A DNA stretch of 64,000 nt from Branchiostoma belcheri (lineage: Eukaryota > Chordata > Leptocardii > Amphioxiformes > Branchiostomatidae). A program made the position numbers and the translations under genes. The DNA lies in contig NW_017802824.1 in NCBI RefSeq assembly GCF_001625305.1, forward strand, positions 4,232,443 through 4,296,442, written 5' to 3'. Shown here piece after piece: positions 49,370 through 60,542 of the stretch (its first letter is position 1; the number at the start of each line of letters is the position of its first letter). Under the pieces are notes generated by a model. It ran no database searches, was not told where the DNA came from, and was given only the letters and a program-made list of their open reading frames with translations.

Positions 49370-49839
49370 TCAATTTGAAACTTCTGACCAGTTCTTTTTA
49401 TCCTGGCTTCTGGAATAATGCCCTGTTTTGGAGGCAGGTACCCGTGCAGAAATTTCGTATGGATCCTGATCAGGCAGATCGATGTTGCTGATATTGTTGA
49501 CTTTTGCTGAGGCCAATATAGGTCCTCCATAATCCGGCACTTTGAATCGGTATCCCCCAATTTTCTTGTCATCCGGAAGGGAAGAATATTGATTCCTGTT
49601 GCACACGCCTTTTGGAAACTTTCCCGAAGAGAAGTTTGTTGCAATATTTCTCCCGTTTGGTGCCGAGTTTGCTGATCTTTCAGGACAGTTGTAAGGGATT
49701 CCGCGGCAGAATGGCGCGAGGTGGGATCAGGGAGAAAAATTACAGGGATCTGGCCTTTAGGTAGAACGTTAGCGTTGCCCCGGAGAGTAACACCACAACA
49801 TATGTAGTTTATGTGACATGCACTGATCAGGCATGCCAC
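49370..49839 (-). CDS. Longest open frame in the window, unassigned; two overlapping frames
   Basis: One frame is open for 157 codons from 49839. A second frame over about 49370-49720 is also open and looks the more protein-like, with GRNIATNFSSGKFPKG, then GGYRFKVPDYGGP, then a charged end SQDKKNWSEVSN and a stop. No domain is recognised, and no convincing acceptor or neighbouring exon was found. It may be a terminal exon, a decayed gene piece or chance. Confidence 0.25.
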
Positions 49840-50976
49840 GCCATCAACAGGGGCTTACCCCTTCTCAGAAAACCCCTCGCAAGCTGATGTAGTATTGATG
49901 GCCACATGTTACGGAGAGTCGTCCTGACATTCAGTCACCGACTCAGGAGATTCCATTCCCCCGTAGCTGTCCTTCCCGGTTAGATTGACTGATTTGCACG
50001 TGGTTTTGTGCTACTGCTGGTATATTAAGTTAGCGGTTAACAAAGTTTTTGAATCATTGGTGTAATATCTAGGGATCGTGCTCCAATCACGGGATGCAAT
50101 AAGACGGGGAAAAAGTTTACAGCGATGGCAAGGACGGTGCTCCGGAACCTTGGCGGAGCCTTTGATATTCACACTGTAAATGTGAAAAGTCAGCTGGATT
50201 TCCCCTGAGGGCTGTCCTGTATTACACCTGATGCTGAAGATGTTGATCCGTGGGCGAGAAGCCATATCGTCTCACCGAGAGGGTATTACCGTGAACTTTA
50301 GTGCGCGCGGAGAAGTAGCGAACAACATTGGACAAATGGAAGAAAACAGACCTGGGGGATTGCTGTCATATTGCTCCGTTAGCCCATGATGATAATGGTT
50401 TCCCCTAATGGTGGAGATCTGAGAAGTGGTAACCATATCGCCTAGCCACGCCGTAAGCTGAGGGAATGGACACTATCGCTGATAATTTTTACACTCTGAC
50501 TGACAGAGCTTTGTGGCAGATTCAATCCTTAGCTAAGACAAGGCGTTTTTGCATTTCCGGTTGGCGCCTCTTCCATTATTCCAAAACGCCCTGCATGCTT
50601 CTTGCCAGGCTTTATCGATGTAGCAATGTCTAAGGTAATACATTTTGTCCTCAACCACCGACATCAAGGCACTACGCCCCCGCCAATCTACCATCGCTAA
50701 TGAAATCTACAAAGTGGGCCAGTTGGAATGCGGTGGCCGTACATCACAGATTACTGGTAACACCGGTTACCTTAAGCCCAAGGCCATTTCCAAGATTGCC
50801 CCAAACTCGGAGAATCTTCAGGTCTTAGTAAAAGTGGATGGAGACTGACGTCTTCGACCATATATCGATCGGCACTACAAGAGGCCAACGATCTAAAAGG
50901 GGTTACATATTTATCTCCCAACCTACACATTGACGTCTGCGAACAATTTTGAGCATAAGGAAGTGCAGTTTTATGG

Positions 50977-51192
50977 CTAAATGATTTGACTCATCCGTCT
51001 TGAGACAATTGACAGTTTGTGCGGGTAGTGGGAAAGATATAGCGCGCCTAGGGACTCCGATACCGGGCTGTCGTCATTACAGGACTCATAACCATAAATT
51101 GCAGCAATTACAAATGGGAAATATTCCCCGAGCACCTTCCCATGTTTTGCTTTAGCACAAACGCTGACATTACGACCCGGTTTAGTATACAC
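50977..51192 (-). CDS. Unassigned open frame with protein-like composition
   Basis: The frame contains PGRNVSVCAKAKHGK and YFPFVIAAIYGYESCNDD, then a basic end. No family is recognised, and there is no splice model. It lies with similar orphan frames at 50011-50265 (minus) and 50645-50848 (plus). They may be pieces of one decayed locus or noise. Confidence 0.15.
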   Translation of the reverse strand: MYTKPGRNVSVCAKAKHGKVLGEYFPFVIAAIYGYESCNDDSPVSESLGALYLSHYPHKLSIVSRRMSQII

Positions 51193-51407
51193 GAGGGTGT
51201 TTCTTTAGGGTCAAAATGCGATAGACAGACGTGAAGGAAACGCACTAGGAAGTACCCGGTGGAAAAAATCCTGCTCTTTACGACAACCATAAGGACAGAC
51301 TTTAAGGAGTTTGTTCTTGCCAGTACGTTAGCGGCATGGTAACTGGCTAATCATACTGAAAAAAAACATGCTAGTAAGAAGGAGTCTAAAAACCCTGTCA
51401 CGCATAG

Positions 51408-51535
51408 CTGAATATGGCCTACCAAACCACTGCCGAACACCCCCCCCCCTCCAAACCATGGTTAAGAGTAGATCGGTAGCAAGGTCGGCTGAGGTTGACT
51501 AGTGTTCAGTGAGGTCGGCTGCTGCATGTACAGAA
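51408..51535. mobile_element. Fold-back element centred on AAACCATGGTT, copy 2
   Basis: GCTGAATATGGCC, a C run, CAAACCATGGTTAAGAG and GGTAGCAAGGTCGGCTGAGG follow the same order as the element at 27190-27345. Confidence 0.55.
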
Positions 51536-52526
51536 TGCTTCAAAATGTCTAAAGCATTCGGAGTTGGACGGGGTTTGGGCCATGGATAGCGGGTGTTCCG
51601 GAGCAGTTCAACAGTCTTCAGTGGTTAAATTTAACATCTGATACATGTAGATCCCCACAAAAATCTGATCCAAACCTTCAGCCAACTTTGGTTGGTTGAT
51701 AGTCGGGGGAGGTTCTGAAAGGGTTTTTAAGCAGGACGTTGATGCAGTCGAGATTTTATATTTACTTTATATTCACCACAAAACAAGGCTCATGAGAGCC
51801 ACAAAACAAGGCTCATGAGAGCCACTTAAATGTTCTGGGTTACTGTAATATCGCTATCGTACTTTACTAACTAAGTATACCGTCTTCTCAAATCTTTAAA
51901 GGTATCTTGCGGTCATTACTGAATTAAAGATGCTTGCGTTTGCATGTGAGAGGGCGTGTATGAGTAATCCACCGGGATTGTCATCAGTATCTTGTCTCCC
52001 CTCGTTAAGGGTCTGTCTCCGTGGTTATCTCTTTCTGATTAATGTGTACATAAAGGGTCAAGGTCCCTTAAAACCCTTCCATCATTAGCGATAAACTTGA
52101 TGAACCTGCTCGAATAAAAAGCTCAATGAATAGATTATACGGAGTTTTCTTGATTGAACTGCTTTAGATACTTCTGTGCTGAAAGATGCAGTGTGAATTA
52201 ACTATATTGTGAGAATTGTGTAATACAGATAGGGTGTGATCACACATTGTGTGAGACCAAATTGAAGATTATTTGCAATCCTTGCAAAAGTGGTTAAATC
52301 ATGATTAGATTTGTGTACCCTGGTTGTACTAGGAAATGATGAGGATGAATTAAGAAATGTGGTAAAAGAGATCAATTTCGTAAGTAGGTAATTAATAGGT
52401 CAATTATTTTAAAGCAAACCAATCTATTTATAATGTAATCTGATTGATGATCTAATTACATTCCCATGCAGACCGAGTGTTTCTATGACGAGAGACCGAA
52501 GTTCTGAGGACACCCTGTTTATGCTA

Positions 52527-52724
52527 AGGTCACAATTTCCAACCCGGGGCCCGGCCGGGTAGTTTCCATAAACGAAAAGTATTACTGTGACATTAAAAGT
52601 AAAAAGCAAATAAAGATAGAGAAATACTTGGAGTGCTACTTATGTTTGCTGTGTATATGAATTGTTGAATTTTTCCTTAAGACAAACAGCCCGGCCGGGT
52701 CCCGGCTTGTTTAGAAATGTGATC
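52527..52724. mobile_element. GC-rich-TIR MITE-like element, copy 3
   Basis: The ends are AGGTCACAATTTCC and GAAATGTGATCT, with inverted blocks CCCGGGGCCCGGCCGGGT and CCCGGCCGGGTCCCGG. The body of about 125 bases is AT-rich. Confidence 0.8.
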
Positions 52725-53200
52725 TAAACATTTTTGCCTTAGGTCATTGACCATATTTTTTTCTGAATCCTAGTCTCTCTCGAGACTAAAGTTAGGTTTG
52801 TGTCAAATCACATGGAATATTCCCAAACTAAGGAAAGTAGAGTCCTGGCTGTATTGTAAATAACCTGTGTGCAAAATTTGGACTGAAAGCAACTCAGTGT
52901 ACAAAATGTATTAATATTTCTAGTAATTTTCTTGAATTGATGTTACAACTGTTTTTATGCCTTTAGGTTTAGACTGAATCGGTTTAATAGTACAGGCAAT
53001 TACTAAATCATCAAACTTTCCGGACGTTTGCTTGAGGAAGTTGCGATACATGGGTCAAAGATACCTTGGCATATTTATATGATAGGTATTGGAACATTTC
53101 CAAGACAGATACAACTCTAAACCAAACAGTATTATCGCCAAACTTTTCCATCTTTCTGTCGAATTACCTATGTTTAATCTCATTCTACCTACAAGAAAAG

Positions 53201-54208
53201 AAGAATATGAAATAAGATTGCTTATTCGGGCGATTCAACCTTTCATCTTCACTGTAATTGGAATGTAAAGCAACACAAAAAGATTCACAATATACCTTTT
53301 CCCCAGGTAGAATCCATTCATCTTGGTCAAAACCGTCCTGACAGGACATTCATGATAAGGGACGATCAATCGAATTTTGGACGATATGTATAGCTGTGGA
53401 CCTTCAGGGATAGACTGTTAAACATGAATTGATACGGGATGTACAATAGCGATGAAATAAATTTGCCCAAGAGACGTACCTGCTCAGACCGGTACAGGAA
53501 TTCGATGAAGGGTTATTTGTAAGGAGAATATAGGCGTCAGATAGCTGGCGTCTTGCTGTCAATCATCAGTTTTAATCTCCAGCCTAGAGGATTTATGTTT
53601 GAAACTTTTACTTTGTTTGCAAAACTTTCTGCGGACATTACTGCATTTTTGTTGGTGTCAGATATAAGGCTGTGTATTGTTGTCAATAATCTGTTTAAAT
53701 CTTGTTTTAATCTTCAGCCTTGAGGATTAAAGTTTGGAACTTTTACTTTGTTTGCAAAACTTGCTGCGGACAATTCTGCATTTTTGTTGGTGTCAAATAT
53801 AAAGCTGTGTATTGTTGTCAATAATCTGTTTGAATCTTGTTTAAATCTTCAGCCTAGAGGATTAAAGTTTGAAACTTTTACTTTGTTTGCAAAACTTGCT
53901 GCGGATAATTCTGCATTTTTGTTGGTGTCAGATATAAGGCTGCGTCTTGTTGTCAATTATCTGTTTTAATCTTCAGTCTAGAGGATTAAAGATTGGAGCT
54001 TTTACTTTGTTTGCAAAACTTGCTGCGGACAATTCTGCATTTTTATTGGTGCAAGAAAATGTTGAAGAACTGTTGAATAATATGTCTTATCTCCGTGTTC
54101 TTACAAGAAAATGATACTTTGAAATAAGATTCGGGCGATTCAACCTTTCATCTTCTCTTTATTTGGAATGTGAAGCAACACCCAAAAAAGATTCAGAATA
54201 TACCTTGT
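53201..54208. repeat. 135-bp tandem array bracketed by about 95-bp direct repeats
   Basis: Four units with AGCCTAGAGGATTAAAG starts fall at 53581, 53716, 53851 and 53975. Each holds TTTTACTTTGTTTGCAAAACT and TCTGCATTTTTGTTGGTG. Outside them, segments with CGGGCGATTCAACCTTTCATC and a GGAATGT-AAGCAACAC block occur at 53201-53297 and 54112-54208 in the same orientation. Confidence 0.85.
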
Positions 54209-55114
54209 CAGAAACTTGGCAAATAAAAGTACAGTGGTGGTGTTATCTTGCCTCAGGTACGTGCCAAGTGGTCTATTCCCGCTGCTTTGACCCATCGCAA
54301 GTGACCCTAAACCAGAACATCATTTTCCTTTTTGACGTCTGCAGAATAAGCCATAAAAATGTATAGATAACTTGGACATTACGACCATATCGCCACCTCA
54401 TATACTGTCTTCAAACATTTTCATTTCACGCATTGTAAGCAGGGTTTGCCCCTGTGTTAGTGTAGGGAGCTTTGATGTGTTGATAAATGTTGAAGGAGGG
54501 GCTTAATGGTTTAACATTCCACCACTACTATAAGCCGTGTTCGCTCCATCACTGATCCTATAGTAGTTTCATGACCGTGCTTATATTATCACCACGTCTT
54601 GGTGTCGGGTGTCTGAATACATTTAAGCAGAAATCTCCGTTACCATTCATTTATTAAGACCCAAGGCGTTGCACCTAACCCCAATTTCTGTATTCAATAT
54701 GTGACAATGGTGTACTATAATTCATTCCATAACGGGGATATAATTTCATAAAATAATGTAAGATTATATCAGTCTCAACAGACGCTATCAAAATATGTAT
54801 ATCTAATGCAGATTAGTTGTATATCTTGTGCAACAGAGTAACGCGTGCTCTTGTAATCTACGACACTGTTCTTTAATCCATGATTATGATAAAGTGTGAT
54901 AGGGATTTCTTTTGCATGAAAAGTGACTTATAGACTTCCAAATGTGACTTTCAATTGAAAAGGTGGCCTGTGATGTCAATTAAAACGTCCCGCGTAGAGG
55001 ATATGGTGTGCGTTAATACTAAGTCTCAGGTCATGAGCTATTCTATTTCTCGATGCATTTGAATGCACGTCACGTTTTAAGACCATTCGCGTGACTTGGA
55101 CCTTCGTAATCAAA

Positions 55115-55503
55115 CTAAGGCCATGTTGATTTGATTATATGGATGACATCCGCACGCGCATGAATTTTCAGCCGTTTCAAAAAAAAAAAGTTTTCAACCA
55201 TACTGTAAATCGTACAAAACAGTTGCAAAATGAGCAAAAATATATAAGTTACAAAAAAACCATACCAATGTCGTAGAATGCCCAAATCAAACGAAAAAAG
55301 ACGAAATTGTAAAGAAATGAACTTGAAGACTAGATTATTCGCCAAACCATATTCTGTCCCATTTGTTCAACCCTCATGACCACGTAGATTTCATAATGAA
55401 AAGAACTTTTTTTTTGCAAAAACTTTTTTTTATTCGCACGCGCGCATCGATTTTGGAGTTCCCGGAGGATGTCATCCATATAATCAAATCAACATGGCCT
55501 AAT
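55115..55503. mobile_element. 388-bp MITE-like element with 36-bp perfect inverted ends
   Basis: AGGCCATGTTGATTTGATTA and the next 16 bases (TATGGATGACATCC) recur exactly inverted at 55467-55502. Inner GCACGCGC blocks flank poly-A and poly-T runs. The hydrophobic open frame inside it on the minus strand is a by-product of the T-rich body. Confidence 0.88.
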
Positions 55504-58340
55504 GCAAAGGAAGGACGATGAAAGTCAGAGAGAAACCTCAATGATTGAGTCCGTACCCTTTGGGAAGTTTACTTAGATCTCAACTTTCCACACGTAAAGA
55601 AAGATTGAAAAAAAAATAAGATCGAAAAGTAATTTTCTTGTTGAATGTCTCGTGGTGTGTTCAATGAATGTTTCTGTGAGTGCCCAATTCCCTTGCTTTT
55701 CTCTCGAGTGAGGAAAATATTCCTATGAATCTGGTTCGGATGGCTGACGTGACGGGCATTGATCCAGCAGACGTGTTCTCCCTCTGGAACCGCAGCAGAG
55801 TGTGTAAATCGTGTTACACCCTCGCACCAAACCGCACAGATCCTCATTAGCCAAACACAATTGAAAGACAAACTCCCCGAAAATCGCTTAATCTTCATCT
55901 GCATGTCAAAAAAGCTCCGTTTCTAATCACTTTTCCTCTGGACATTTCACAAAAGGGTGCAGAAGCTTTATCAATAATGTATGGAAGCGCAACAACTGCT
56001 AACCGAAGATATCTTTGTATCAATCATAAATTATTATATATATGTATGAATGTTGGAAGATAGCAATTACCAGTTTGCCTAGGTTATGCCTAGAATATAT
56101 TTCGCTCCTTTAAAAAAAAACATTTTTATATTCCTCTTTTAAAAGTACAATACCGTGGATCAATATCAAATATGAATTTGAATTGTATGTGTTATTCTTA
56201 ACAAGATTATAATTTTGCAGGCGTCAGGTCATTAAGTTGTCACCTCTCCAAAGGGTCCTTGCTGGTTGACAGTTTCCCGTTGATCTAATCTTCAGGAGTA
56301 TTGGTTGTGATGAAGTCAAGAAGCGGAGCTACTTCCGTGATTTTCATCTTCCCAGTAGAGATATATAGTAGATTCGGGACTGTCGCAAAACCTTTTTTGT
56401 TCTTGAGAAACGAAATGCTCCTGCAGAATGATAAAGAGTTTCGCTGCCTCTGACAACGAAATGATATTGGTTAATTTTAACTCTTATTTAGAGTTATTTA
56501 AATATACAAGTATATTATCATATTGCCAGAAGACTTCGTCCAATCAGAAGGCTCCTTTTCAAATAGGTTATCAGGCCGTAACATCAAAAGTGGTTGGTTA
56601 TTAGAATATTGACCACTTTTTGGACCGTACCATTATACACTAACAGTAGTATAGTGTTAAGACTTGCATTATTTATCTATTAAACAACGTATTGTAGTTT
56701 TTTAGATAATTTATTTAAAAAAACACAATTAAAACATATTAACAAAAAGACTTATTATGATATTTGATACCCCATTTGAACAAAAATTAGAAAAATTGTA
56801 AAGTTTAAACTGAACTAATTCGTAATATATTGAAATGCACGCTCACTCTGTGGTATATTCGGTGGTTATCGCACTTGACCAGGGATTATCTCACCATATA
56901 CACCTCGGGGCAAGGCATTAACCCTTTATTTAATCATAGAGTTTTGATTGTAGGTAATGACAGAAAATGTCGTCTGGAAGCAAAATCAACACTTTTGAGA
57001 CTACCCCGATGGTGAATTTTCCCCACGCTATCAGAAGATTGGCTGTTTAATGCCTGGGTGACAGCACCACGCCTTTCTGTAATTAAATGTGATATCATCT
57101 CCGCTGTTTTTGACTTTCATTAATTGTTCTACACACTGATCGCTCGAGCGTAACAAGGACTACAGAAGAGATGTTTCAGCGACATTCTCTGTTTTACGGT
57201 ACACTGATGATGAAAGTAAAATTGGATAAAGAGTTCCTATTTCCAGATATCCCCCTGGGGCGGCAAACTTGCTGAGTGTGGCATATTCTATGAGCACAGG
57301 AAGACGACTTGCAATTTTGCAAATGCAAACAATGTATTTCATACATTATATACAGAAGGATAACGCTAACATTGATCTGGAAAAATAGATAAGAGACAAC
57401 GCTATGTAAATCACGTCCAGTAACGTATTGATAACTGCAACATATATTCTACCTAAAAGCGCACGTAACACCAATTACACAGACTCACGGGAGTGATATG
57501 TATTTTGAAATGTGTGCCCTTCGATAACAAATCAGGGAATATACCGTATAGATGTCTGCCATTGTGTTACACTGATCACAATTTACATATTCTTTTCAAA
57601 GTAGTCTGTGAGAATGATAGGATCGAAGGCTTGCAGCAATAGGGGTCACAGGCATAGGAATTTTACAAAAACATAAATGTCAATACTTGCTCGACCGTGC
57701 ACGTTTTGATGAAACATAACAGCCTTTCCTGTTACAACGTGTGCGTTGATGAATGGTCTCCCTCTTTCAACGCGCTATTCGTAAAAATGGCGATCTCAAT
57801 TCCTCATTTATCTTCATCAAAAGGGAGAAACTTACACTCACGTATTTGAGCTCGTCCATCAACGTGTCTTAAAGGCCATTACACGAACAAGTCCTCGATC
57901 ATGATGATCGGTTTAAATGTGGGAAGGCGACGCGTCGTCCATGAGAACATGCCCCGAGGACGTCTCTTTTTGTAGTTCATCTCATGTGTCTATCATACAC
58001 ACACATTACCCTGCCACTAATGGATTGCATACTATAGATTTTAGCTCTCCTTACTCGTCATATCAAAATGTTTTTCCTTGGTAGTAGCATGGCACTTCTA
58101 TAGACGTCACCTACCGAGTGTTCACAGAAATGCAGTTAGTTTTTGCTACAAGCTTGTGGGCTGGAGATTGTTGCCTTCGCCGATGGCCTTTAACACAAAG
58201 CAGATGCTTCACGGGGTGTGACTTTATGAGCAGAATTTTAGAGTAATTCTTCTTCAGGGTGTCTGACTCAATATCATCCACATTGTCGTGACGACCTCAT
58301 GTTCACCCGTCGGGATCGCGTGACAAACTTTTCCATGACG

Positions 58341-58474
58341 TCAACAGTTCTGGGCGGTAGCCTCTTGCCTGTGCTGTCTTTTATTGTAGTAAGAATTGCG
58401 CAGAATGTAAATGTCCTCGTCACGAAGCTTGTCCCTTTCTGCCGAGGAGTGGTCATAGCCCGCGTCATTGCTAC
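58341..58474 (-). CDS. Paralogue terminal exon
   Basis: The acceptor ATTTTCTAG ends at 58475 in phase 1. Forty-three further residues end ATAQNC and a stop. The exon carries DEDIYILRNSYYN, with the YYN tyrosine motif. Confidence 0.8.
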
Positions 58475-60542
58475 CTAGAAAATACAAAAATCGTACACAA
58501 CGTAGCACTGTGGACAAAGTTTACGAACATATATCTAACTGTATACTGTTATAACTCGTGCATTGCTAATGGTAAGAAAAACCTTGTTGCGTTTAAATTA
58601 TGATTACGAGAAGGCTAATTGCAGGTACAATCAACACTGTATGAAAAAAGAAAATACAATGGTATTGAGAGACTATGTCGAACATTATACTACATTCTAC
58701 AACATACATGGTACTAGTTTTGCTGGATCAAAAACGCAACTTTTAGAAAAATGGACAAGCTTTTTTTGTGAAGAAATGAACATGCAAGAGAACACAACGC
58801 ACTAGGAATGCTGCTCTGGTAACCAAACCTATTCTAGCCACCGAATTTCTTTCGTCCTCTTCGCAAATAAGACAAAAAGAATCTAAGCAGCTAAAGTGGG
58901 TTTGGTGACCAGAATAGAGCATGATTCATATCTGTCAACTAAAACCAAAGCATGTGGAAAATATGACTGATAAGAGTTATTACGTCTGTCTTATTATCTT
59001 ACTTGCAGAAACAGGTTGGCCACTCAAGAGTTGAATTAATATAGAGCAGTATCTTGTAGATTAAGCTTTGATTGATGAGTTTCCTTCCCTTAAATGATAA
59101 ACTGGTAGAGAGCATCGTTTTAATAAAGCAAAGATTGAAGGGTCGCTCTTCCTAACAGTGATGATAAGCTACTATATTAGCGTGATAGCATGATAATGAC
59201 GCATTTGAGGAGAACATCAAATGTAGTTCACTCTTTTCTGACGCCGTAATATAATTTTCCAGCAATTTGGATAGAAATCGCCATGTGGCGCTTCATTGTA
59301 TCTTGGGAATGGCGCATGTTCCCGTTGTAAGGCCTTGTAACTATGTACAAAAATTTACCTTTAGAATATGACTTCCATGTATAGAATTCTTCTCACTATC
59401 AAAATCTGTGCCATTGATGCATTTTTGTCTGTAACACAGCCAGTAGAATTAGTGGCGCCAAGAGACTGGGATAACCTTTACAGAATAATTGCCATAATTG
59501 ATGAATGAGAAGTATTCTTCCATGGCAGTGGTTGCATTGCCCCTATAATGTTGCTGCCTAACCAGAAAATCGATGGGAATATCCAACCATGCGAGCGGCA
59601 ATTGTTTTCTAATAAACCCGGCGTTCATCGCACCATAATGGCCTTCCAGAAGTAATAAACGTTGATTTTAAAGTAATGTGTGTTATAATGAGACAGACAA
59701 GATGTGGCGGTGCTTTACGCTAGTCTGACTGCCTCACATCTAAGCTTACAGTGCTATCACAGAGTCCATTGCATGCTCATGGACTGTGTTTTCCCCCTGA
59801 GTGATAAATGTGGAGAATTAACGTCAAGTCCCTGGCTTATTTTTAAGATCATCAACAGAAAATAACATCTAGCGTAGTGGATACTATGAACATATGTAGC
59901 ATCTACAGGCATCATAGCGATTTCATATTGAATTGTTGAATCAAATAAGACCTGATGCAAAAAATGTGTTAAGAAATGGCAGCAAATGTCAATATCAGAC
60001 AGATTTTCTCACATTTGTTGGGGGTGGGTGGGTTAAAGTCCTGATATTGCATTTGATGCCTTTAAAGCTGTTGCCTACACTAGCAACAATTACAAACCAC
60101 GAATATAGTCATTTTAGTTATTAAAAACAATATTGGATAACAAATATCGTAGGAAAAAGCGTATAAAGATTCCACTCTTTTTCCAATGTGGTAAACAATA
60201 CTTTTACAGCATTGGCAGAGCATGTCAAAACAACATGTCAAAATGGCAACGTTCCAAGCTCCCAACAGTTCCAAGAAAATCCGTCTAAATTTCCCAGCTA
60301 TTCTTGAAAAAAAAGCCAAGCAACTTTTTGGGTAATGCATCTTGAGCGAAACGCCAATTTAAAGGTAATCTTGCAGTTGTTTGTTCCTATCCACGGATAG
60401 CTGGTACTTACTGGAATACGATAGACCGGATGTGTATGGAGACTTGTCTACTTTCGGAGGAGGCCGAGGTCTGGGTGTTTTGTCGAAGTGTTGCAACTCT
60501 ATTACATTCTTTTGATTCATAGTATCCGTCTTTGTACTGTGT
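58341..60542 (-). CDS. 3' end of a second Kirrel-like gene (cytoplasmic tail, two exons); 5' part not seen
   Basis: The two exons, 60542-60412 and 58474-58341, join in frame and end at TGA 58343-58341. The first reads VIELQHFDKTPRPRPPPKVD, close to the tail exon at 14892-15025. The second has AGYDHSSAERDKLRDEDIY and RNSYYNKRQ, aligning with the tyrosine-rich exon at 13565-13704. Intron phases match (2 to 1, then 1), except that this copy stops where the other splices on. The gene therefore lies upstream of, and in the same direction as, the complete Kirrel-like gene. Its membrane and Ig exons should be at higher coordinates. I found none between 60543 and 64000, so they are expected beyond the window. 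A pseudogene tail cannot be excluded, but both frames and all splice sites are intact. Confidence 0.8.
58475..60411 (-). other. Last intron of the paralogous gene
   Basis: AT-rich DNA with no exon or repeat family recognised. A small imperfect hairpin around CACAGAGTCCAT lies at 59759-59790. Confidence 0.5.
60412..60542 (-). CDS. Paralogue tail exon (proline-rich)
   Basis: The acceptor TGATTACAG ends at 60543; the donor TTCCA|GTAAGT starts at 60411; 131 nt, phase 2 to 1. It contains NVIELQH, PRPRPPPKVD and PYTSGLSYS. Confidence 0.85.

Larger units (their letters stand above)
46560..58340. other. Intergenic region between the two Kirrel-like genes
   Basis: It contains two MITE-like elements, a 135-bp array bracketed by direct repeats, and a few open frames of uncertain status at 47.0-51.2 kb, listed separately. 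Elsewhere it is AT-rich with no exon model I can support. Confidence 0.5.

Noticed and set aside
55115..55345. Hydrophobic open frame that could be a membrane protein
   Set aside because: It lies wholly within a MITE-like element, and its composition follows from the A/T-rich body.
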